Positions 57,394 to 64,000 of a stretch of 64,000 nucleotides of DNA are shown in pieces. Origin of the DNA: Anaspis maculata (lineage: Eukaryota > Arthropoda > Insecta > Coleoptera > Scraptiidae); NCBI GenBank assembly GCA_949128115.1, contig OX421963.1:58089306-58153305 (forward strand). Reading direction: 5' to 3'. The notes below the pieces were generated by a model. The model ran no database searches, was not told the DNA's origin, and saw only the letters and a program-made list of their open reading frames with translations. A program made the position numbers and the translations under genes. Each line of letters begins with the position of its first letter. Within the stretch, counting starts at the first letter, position 1.

Positions 57394-58822
57394 GTTTCCG
57401 CCCAAAAACGAGTTGTGCTGATTCCTCCACATCTGCGCGAAGGTAAAGGATGCCTCGAAAGTGCAAAAAGAGCTGTTAAACTTCCGTACTTTTTTTGTTA
57501 TATTTGCCTAAATGCAAACGTACAACTCTTACGCAAACATTGGAAGCATCTGTCATCATCTCTGTGCCAGTCTTACTGTTGAAAAAAAAAGATTTCTTTG
57601 TGCGGATCAGATAAATCACATTTTATTGTTTTTCCACACAAGAAAACGATGGAGCAACATGTATTTTGGATGTTTTCTAATGACTTGTACTCACTGAGCC
57701 CATCTATGGCATTAAAATTTCAATAACAGCATTTTTGAAGATGTTGCCAGCGAAAAAGTGAATAATTTTCACCCGCCTGTTCAGCAGCAATTTTTTCAAT
57801 TTTACCAAACACCGTTTGCGAAAATTTTATAAGGAATGGAAAGCTCAAATTCTTCTCTAACGATATCGTGCCTGGCTTAACCGCGGCACGCACTTGAAAG
57901 TCTAAAAAAACTATTTTCTTTTCGAGAGGTCCTGTTTCATCCGTGTGCGGCCGTGCCTACTTGACATAGACCGGACTGATTACACGAGCTTGTAAATGTA
58001 CTCTTTTCCAGCTTTAAAACGCGACCATTATTATTGCGACTTTGTACATTGATTTATGAAGAAATAATACATTATTTTATCATTAATGGTCGTGTTTCAA
58101 AGCTGGAAGAGAGTACATTTCCAAGCTTGTGTAATCAGTCCGGTCTATGTCAAGTAGGCATGGCCGCACGCGAGTAAAATAGAACTGCTCGGAAAAAAAA
58201 CAGTTTCCTACACTCCCAAAAAGCGTGCCGCCGTTGAGCCAGATATAATATCATTAGAAAACAGTTCCAGCTTGTCATTTCCTATAAAATTTTCGAGAAC
58301 GGTGTTTGGTAAAATTGAAAAAACTTCTGCTGAACAGTCGGGTAAAAATTATTCTCTTCTTAGCGGGCAACATCTTCCAAAATGCTGTTATTGAATTTTT
58401 AACGCCATAAATGGGCTCAGTGAGTACAAGTTATTAGGAAACATCCAAAATACATGTTAGTCCATCGTTTTCTTGTGTGGAAAAACAATTAAATGTGATT
58501 TATCTGACCCGCACAAAGAAATCTTTTTTTTCAACAGTAAGACTGGCACAGAGATGATGACAAATGCTTCCAATGTTTGCGTTAGAGTTGTACGTTTGCA
58601 TTGAGGCAAATAAAATAAAAAGGTACTTGGGTTTAACAGGTCTTTTTGCACCTTCAAGACATCTTTCACCTTTGGGCAGATGTGGAGGAATTAGCACAAC
58701 TCGTTTTTGGGCGGAAACTCAGTGGTAGATACCTACTGACCTTACGAAGAGTTTGACACCATAAAAGCTTTGGTCGGAATTTTTTCCATCCAGAATGACC
58801 TACCGCCTGGCCTATATGACGG
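57275..58822. repeat. 1.5-kb palindrome inside the 4-kb transposon
   Basis: The left arm from ttaggccaggcggt and the right arm ending accgcctggcctatat are inverted copies meeting near 58048. Both arms contain the same frame fragment with TLTQTLEAFVIISVPVLLL, one on each strand. The symmetry is therefore an inverted duplication of apparently coding sequence and not simple terminal repeats. Confidence 0.8.
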
Positions 58823-59353
58823 TTTTGGGAAATTTAGCTATTATTTCAAACAACTCGAACTCAATTGCCTCAACCTTTTTTGGTTTTTGCGGTATATACA
58901 TGCATTTTTCTGTTACGACGCGTCGCGTCAGTGCAATATTCTGTTGTTCCCGCCGAAGTTTCTGAGTCTGTGGTCGGCAAATCGAAATGAACGAGGTATA
59001 TACAGTATTTGGGAGAAAGAAGGGTTGCAGCACCTCGCGGCTATGTTCTAAATGGTAAGTTGGTAAACAATATTATGCATGCTTGCTATAATAATTGGGT
59101 TATAATTGCATACAATTTGGCTGTTAGCCATCAACGGCATCAACTGAAGTTATGTGCGGACCCAAGACAACTGATGAAAAATCTTCTTGCTCCCATGTCC
59201 TTTTCTCATGAATGAACATACAATGCAAGATGGTATAACTTTCATCCCAACTTCTATATCGTAAAGACAAATTTTTAAATATTTATTAGTAATTATTATA
59301 TTGTTGTACCATGGTATGTGTAGCTCATGAAATAAATCTTAGAATTAACAAAA

Positions 59354-59910
59354 ATAGCTATTTACGATACAAGTGTTGAAAGTGACAGGTATTATTTTGT
59401 GAGCCGGGACGCTTGCGAAACGAGCGTTTGCGAGTAGAGCAACCCCGCGAATAAAATAAGACACTTTTAACGCGTGTATCGTACAAAATTTTATCTACAA
59501 TAGTCTTTGAAATGTTTGGTAAATGTCAGAATTTATTGAAAATATGACAGGAACGCGCAGAATCTTCATTTTTTCACGTCGCCCATGACGACGTGCTAAA
59601 AGTGACGAGTATTATTTAACGCTTGTAGATAATAGCTATTTACGATATGAGTGTTAAAAGTGACAGGTATTATTTTGTGAGCGGGGACGCTTGCGAAACG
59701 AGCATTAGCGAGTAGAGCAACCCCGCGAACAAAATAAGACACTTTTAACGCGTGTATCGTACAGGATTTTATCTACAATGGTCCTTGAAATGTTTGGTAA
59801 ATGTCAGAATTTATTGAAAATATGACAGGAATGCGCAGAATCATCATTTTTTCACGTCGCCCATGACGACGTGCTAAAAGTGACGGGTATTATTTAACGC
59901 TTGTAGATAA
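59354..59910. repeat. 278-bp direct tandem duplication
   Basis: Two units (59354-59631 and 59632-59910) start atagctatttacgata and end cgcttgtagataa, with about 95% identity by eye. Each unit contains a hairpin: cgatac-agtgtt-aaagtgac pairs with gacacttttaacgcgtgtat. Between the arms is a GC-rich gcggggacgcttgcgaaacg ... ccccgcga stretch. Confidence 0.9.
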
Positions 59911-61174
59911 ACAGTATTATTTTATTGAATTTTTAATCTTGACATTACTTTCAGGACGGTGTCACTCTATGTTACTTCTTTCAACCATACTATCAAGCCA
60001 TCAAGCCAATATGAATTGTTGTGTACTTAGTACAGAATACTTCAGACGACATTATAGTTAGATTGTTTTAAAATTGCAATTTTCGAAAAAAATGGAAAAA
60101 ATTTATGTTTTTTTCAATTTTTCCGAAATCGAAATAATTATACTTCAGTCGTCACTGATTAGGTACATGGCTTGTATTTTTTTGAATGCGCTTCTGTGCG
60201 TATTGCCGTGAAAGTGGTTGTAAAATTATATATCTATTTCATTTGGGTCGCAGTTTCTCTCGCTCAGAGAAGCTCCAACCTTATCAAGGTATACTTAGAT
60301 AAGTATAAGGTCATCAAATCCCATTTTCTCGACGATCCGTTGTCCGGTGTGCATCAGAAGCGGCAGAAAAATTGTTAATAACAAAATTCATTCCATGAAT
60401 AATTCATTCCATGAATATTGATTTCTTAGACATTTTCCTAGCATTTCTGATGCTCTTCCGATTAACGTATCATCATGATAGAGTGTGATATGATTCTGCG
60501 GCACCGCAATTTACTATATACGCTACTTATAACAATGAAATTGTAATCTCATTTCAATTAAATGCATCTTCTCCGACATGAAAAATATAATATATTGTCA
60601 ATAAAACACCTATATGTTCTCAATTAAAACAAACACTTCTGTCAATTAAATCAAAATTGTTCAGGTACTAAACCTTAATTGACACAATCAAATAAAACCA
60701 TCAAGTCAAATAAACATTATTGTTCTCAATTACAAGATACACTTCTGTCAATTAAATCATTTTTCCGATTCAACTAAAGTTTAATTGTTACAATCAAATG
60801 AGAATTGAGATTCCCAATTAAATAATTTAATTGATTCAATTCGACATTTCATTGCTCGTTATCAAGTACTACATTTAATTGGCACAATAGCTCCCTGAAT
60901 TGGCTAAACACTTTTTTTCTCTCAGTGTACTTATTGTTACGGAAGTGCGCTGGGTTCTTTCATGATTGAGATATGAACATTCAAATACACATTATTCATC
61001 ACTGCGTGATATCCTAAATACACGTCAATCATTTTTCACGATTGGGTTTATCGCTTTGGTTAACTTCGCTGAACACTCGCTGTTGTCGCTCTGAATTTCA
61101 ATTTGATTCATGATGGATAAAATAAATTTCTAAACTTCTAAATCTGGTGTGTCAGTCGTTCGTCTGTGCTTACA

Positions 61175-61964
61175 TACAGGGTGAGGTTCTTGAAACTTAC
61201 CACTGGCTTATTTTCTAAACCTAAGCGAGAATAGGAAAATGCAAAAACAGGTCAATTTTTATATCGAGGGGGACGTTTTTTACGTGTAAACCATATTTGT
61301 AAAATCATCCCTCTAACCCCTAGCGGCTACCTAACCCCTAAATGGCACTACCCTATACTTGTGATACATCATTTGTTAGGAAATTTGATAAGTCCGAGGG
61401 TGACCATGGTCACGCACCCACGTTTTTGTTTGTTGAATAGATTTTTGTTCAAATAACAATAGAACAATAATTTTGTTATTGTTAAAACAATCGACTGAAA
61501 TTGCTATTGATAAATTGAAATTAAAACTTGAAATGTATTTTTTTTTCTGTTCAATAGAAGTTTAAATAAGTAAAATTCACTAATTTACTAAACCATTAAT
61601 CAAATTTTCTAAAAAATTACGTCTCACAAAGAAAATAAAACGATTTAAAAAATTATTGCCAAATGATAGGTTTTCAAGTTTAATTTTAATTTTTTTGTGT
61701 CAAAATTTGCTTTAAATTAAATAACAAGTACATCACTAAATTTCTTATCAAGTTTCCTAACAAATAATGTATCACAAGTAGGGTAGTGCCATTAAAAAAA
61801 ATTTAAGGGTAGCCGCTAGGGGTTAGAGGGATGATTTTACAAATGTGGTTTACACGTAAAAAAACGTCCTCCTCGATATAAAAATTGACCTGCTTTTGCA
61901 TTTTCTTATTCTCGCTTAGGTTTAGAAAATAAGCCACTGGTAATTTTGAAAAAACTCACCCTGT
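61175..61964. mobile_element. Fold-back MITE with TACAGGGTGAGGTTCTTG ends
   Basis: The ends are tacagggtgaggttctt and aaaaaactcaccctgt, with arms of about 230 bp. Both arms contain aggtttagaaaataagccac (or its mirror), taacccctagcggctac and a shared aaacgtcc block. The centre is AT-rich. No ORF. Confidence 0.85.
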
Positions 61965-62510
61965 CTACTCCGACTGTAACTTTCGGGAACATTCCACCGC
62001 TTCTCTGGTCTCTGGCAAATTCCATATTGACCGCCGCTACTAGATTCGCGGCGGCTCTCGAAAGTCGAAACCTCCATCAGATTCGCGGGGCATATGAGCA
62101 TGATCTGGGAAGTCTGCGCCTCCGCCATTTGAGCACATGTGTTCTATTCGCCTATTGGGGTCTCCAGCTTGTGCGAACGGTCCAAAACCCATGCGTATGC
62201 TATCGCTATCGAATGCACTGGAATCGCACGAGAGCTCCGCACCCATTCCGCAACTCGTAACATTATTTTGCTTTTTTCTGCTCTTCAGTCGATTGAAGAG
62301 CTGTTTGCTATCATGGCGGGACACGAATTAGAAAGGAGTGCAATGTCAACAACACGAATATCAAACAACACTTCCTCCTGTCGAATCAACTTCCCGACAG
62401 GTAAAAAATCAGATCGTAGCTCTGGCGAAGTCTCCATCTAACAAAGGACTTCAAGAATCTTCTATAAGAAGAAAAAAACATTCGGTAGATAAAGAAAAAT
62501 GATGGCGACT
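61965..62510. other. No recognised gene (62.0-62.5 kb)
   Basis: Overlapping frames on both strands (up to 104 codons) with no domain. Position just before the retrotransposon relic suggests it may be a degraded leader or LTR. Confidence 0.3.
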
Positions 62511-62514
62511 GTGG

Positions 62515-62740
62515 AGCAACAAACGCGGAACTTGAAAAGCAAAATTAGACAACCCTCAAGAGATAGTTCGACGTTGCTGGCGAGCAAATGGATGATACAA
62601 AGATGACGAAGCTACAAAACTATAGGCCTGGCTTTCAGCGGAGAGCATTGCAGCTAAGCTGTAGACGATGCCAGCGAGCGAAAAGAAGGGCTTTGCAAGC
62701 TAACCAGAGCAAAGTGCTTAAGCTCCGATATGGGAATGAA
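62515..62740 (+). pseudogene. Gag relic of an LTR retrotransposon
   Basis: The text matches parts of the gag at 489-2069 at the nucleotide level: tgtggagcaacaaacgcgg (there ttgtggaacaacaaacgcgg), then the ATALVLAL / LKLLQTIP and LRYGN stretch in decayed form. Stops and indels break all frames. The capsid's second half and the zinc knuckles are lost. Confidence 0.65.
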
Positions 62741-62939
62741 ATCACGGAATAATGAAGACGCGAACAACGCCCCTCAACCCGTACGTTCTGATGAAATGGT
62801 GGAGCGGCTCAAGAGGATGATGGAACCTGTCAAAAGTCGTCGACGAACATCTACTAGACTGCGATCGTCGTTTACAGTGTGTGTATTTCTAATGACCCGA
62901 AACAACGGGAGAATCGCTGGCAAGTGTGATTTTTGGCCT

Positions 62940-63310
62940 CGAACTTCGTTTTCTTTGTGACTTGCAGTTTGGCAGGCCGGAGATACCCAAGGACCCTAAA
63001 TACGTCGACGATCTAAGACAACGAATGGGCAATGTACACGGGATAGTAGATGTACATTGTACAATCCGAAACGCAAGACTGGAAGATTTCCGAAACTTCA
63101 TTCGTCGTCCATCCATACCGGATCCAAAAGAGACCCCGCAGCCAAGATGAAAGTGGCGGAGGATCCGGCTTCGAGAGCTTGCCAGAATATTCGCGGAGCC
63201 ACTTGACTTTTCCAAAGCTTTTGGGAATACAGGTGGAGTATGCTGAAATAATGAACGAAAATGACGAGAGCCTCGAGGCTTTTCCAGAAAAAGTCTGGGA
63301 TATTTTGTGA
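62940..63310 (+). pseudogene. Ty3/gypsy integrase linker relic
   Basis: The frame at 62926 reads CDLQFGRPEIP and YVDDLRQRMGNVHGIV, the region after the DDE core in gypsy integrases (D-L-x-F-G-R-P ... Y-V-x-D-L-x-x-R-L). The following text, SLPEYSRS, parallels SLPEYPNR at 30080 downstream of the other pol relic, so both derive from related elements. The catalytic core is absent and frames shift. Confidence 0.65.
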
Positions 63311-64000
63311 CGCAGAAGCGGTTCAGCGACTGTATAAATAAAAATTCATGTGATTTGTAAATTAATAGTACGCATGTATAAATAGGTAGTACGTAGTACA
63401 TAATATGTGCATTTGTTTCTCTACTTCTAAAGTTAAGTACCCATGCATGCGCAAAGAATACTAATATTCCCAGAATTTTGCTCAGTAATTAATAATGATG
63501 ATTTGGTCAAAATCTGATTTACTGGTCTAGTATTGATGTTTGCTCCGGGCAAGATTCATGACTAACTGAGTAAAATAGGGGTGTGTCCCAGTACTTATCA
63601 TGTAGGTACGCGTGCTCAACTGCTCATGCACAACACTCATATCCCCTAAATTTTACCGCTGCGCTATGACTCTAAAGTCTGAACTCAGGGTATCTTATTA
63701 ATCCAAATTTTCGCAAGCCATTTATTTTACCACGAATTTATCTTTACTGGACTGTAGGTATACACTATTTTTCAAGACGGGCAGAGCATTCCGTAACACG
63801 AATCTATTTGTCACGGCGTGCGGCAACTTTCAGGGATACAATCCATCACCGAATTCCTATGTAGTTTACGTAAGAGGTGCTTCATTGCTCCGCGGCCAGC
63901 AAGACGAAACAGAACTGAAAATGCTTGTATCTCACCACCGGGACGCATTATAAAAAACATCTCGCCGTCGTAAATGCGGCGTGGCGGATCGTAAAAATTT
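63311..64000. other. No recognised gene at the right edge
   Basis: AT-rich sequence with short TAGGTAGTACGTA-type tracts and no ORF with a domain. It may include the 3' end of the retroelement relic. Confidence 0.4.

Larger units (their letters stand above)
56878..60927. mobile_element. 4.05-kb DNA transposon with CACTGAGAGAAA ends and CAATTAAA arrays
   Basis: The inverted ends CACTGAGAGAAA (56878) and TTTCTCTCAGTG (to 60927) are flanked by TA on both sides. The outer 250 bases at the left and 400 at the right contain at least fourteen copies of CAATTAA or TTAATTG in both orientations. Internally there is a 1.5-kb palindrome (57275-58822), a 278-bp tandem duplication (59354-59910) and several short unrecognised frames. 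No known transposase motif was found, so the superfamily is open and the element is probably non-autonomous. Confidence 0.75.

Noticed and set aside
1..64000. Bacterial or endosymbiont origin of the window
   Set aside because: There are no operons, Shine-Dalgarno-linked ORFs or rRNA/tRNA genes; introns, poly-A tails, a SINE and eukaryotic transposons fill the sequence.

Overview
The window looks like repeat-rich nuclear DNA of an invertebrate, most likely an insect. It is AT-rich, has spliced genes with GT-AG introns, a tRNA-derived SINE with a poly-A tail, remnants of LTR and non-LTR retrotransposons, PIF/Harbinger and hAT-type DNA elements, and very many fold-back (inverted-repeat) elements. 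Frequent TAGG/ACCTA tracts and a receptor exon resembling insect peptide GPCRs suggest an insect, possibly a sternorrhynchan hemipteran. That placement is an impression and not proven. No bacterial operons, tRNAs, rRNAs or CRISPR arrays are present.

Only two host genes can be supported. On the + strand, 23,595-28,556 is a two-exon gene for a secreted leucine-rich-repeat protein. Exon 1 encodes a signal peptide and ends in GTGAGT. A 4.2-kb intron packed with mobile elements separates it from exon 2, which holds all the LRRs, the stop codon and a nearby AATAAA. On the - strand, 52,151-52,445 is the first coding exon of a rhodopsin-family peptide GPCR (extracellular N-terminus plus TM1), bounded by a clear acceptor and donor. 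Its other exons are not visible here.

Most of the rest is mobile DNA. 1-3,754: an LTR retrotransposon with an intact gag ORF, most of pol deleted, and a fold-back element inserted before the 3' LTR. Relics of the same kind of element lie at 16.9-17.4 kb (-), 29.6-30.5 kb (+) and 62.5-63.3 kb (+). 3.75-6.26, 8.9-9.9, 20.7-23.0 and 44.6-49.1 kb: four members of a large palindrome family (here F1) with a conserved ACAGGGTG box about 150-190 bp inside each end. 45.1-47.3 and 54.1-56.2 kb: two giant palindromes that share a 1.5-kb core (F2) but carry unrelated outer arms. 10.0-14.5 kb: another giant fold-back (F3) that encloses an RTE-like LINE relic; its ends are related to the outer arms at 54.1-56.2 kb. 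37.4-43.0 kb: Harbinger-type debris. 56.9-60.9 kb: a 4.05-kb transposon with CACTGAGAGAAA ends and dense CAATTAAA subterminal arrays.

The recurring theme is palindromic, modular and nested. Elements insert into one another, often exactly at each other's tips, and the same arms and cores appear in different combinations. No element here is evidently autonomous. The LTR elements, LINE and Harbinger pieces are deleted or frameshifted, and the fold-backs appear to carry no transposase of their own.
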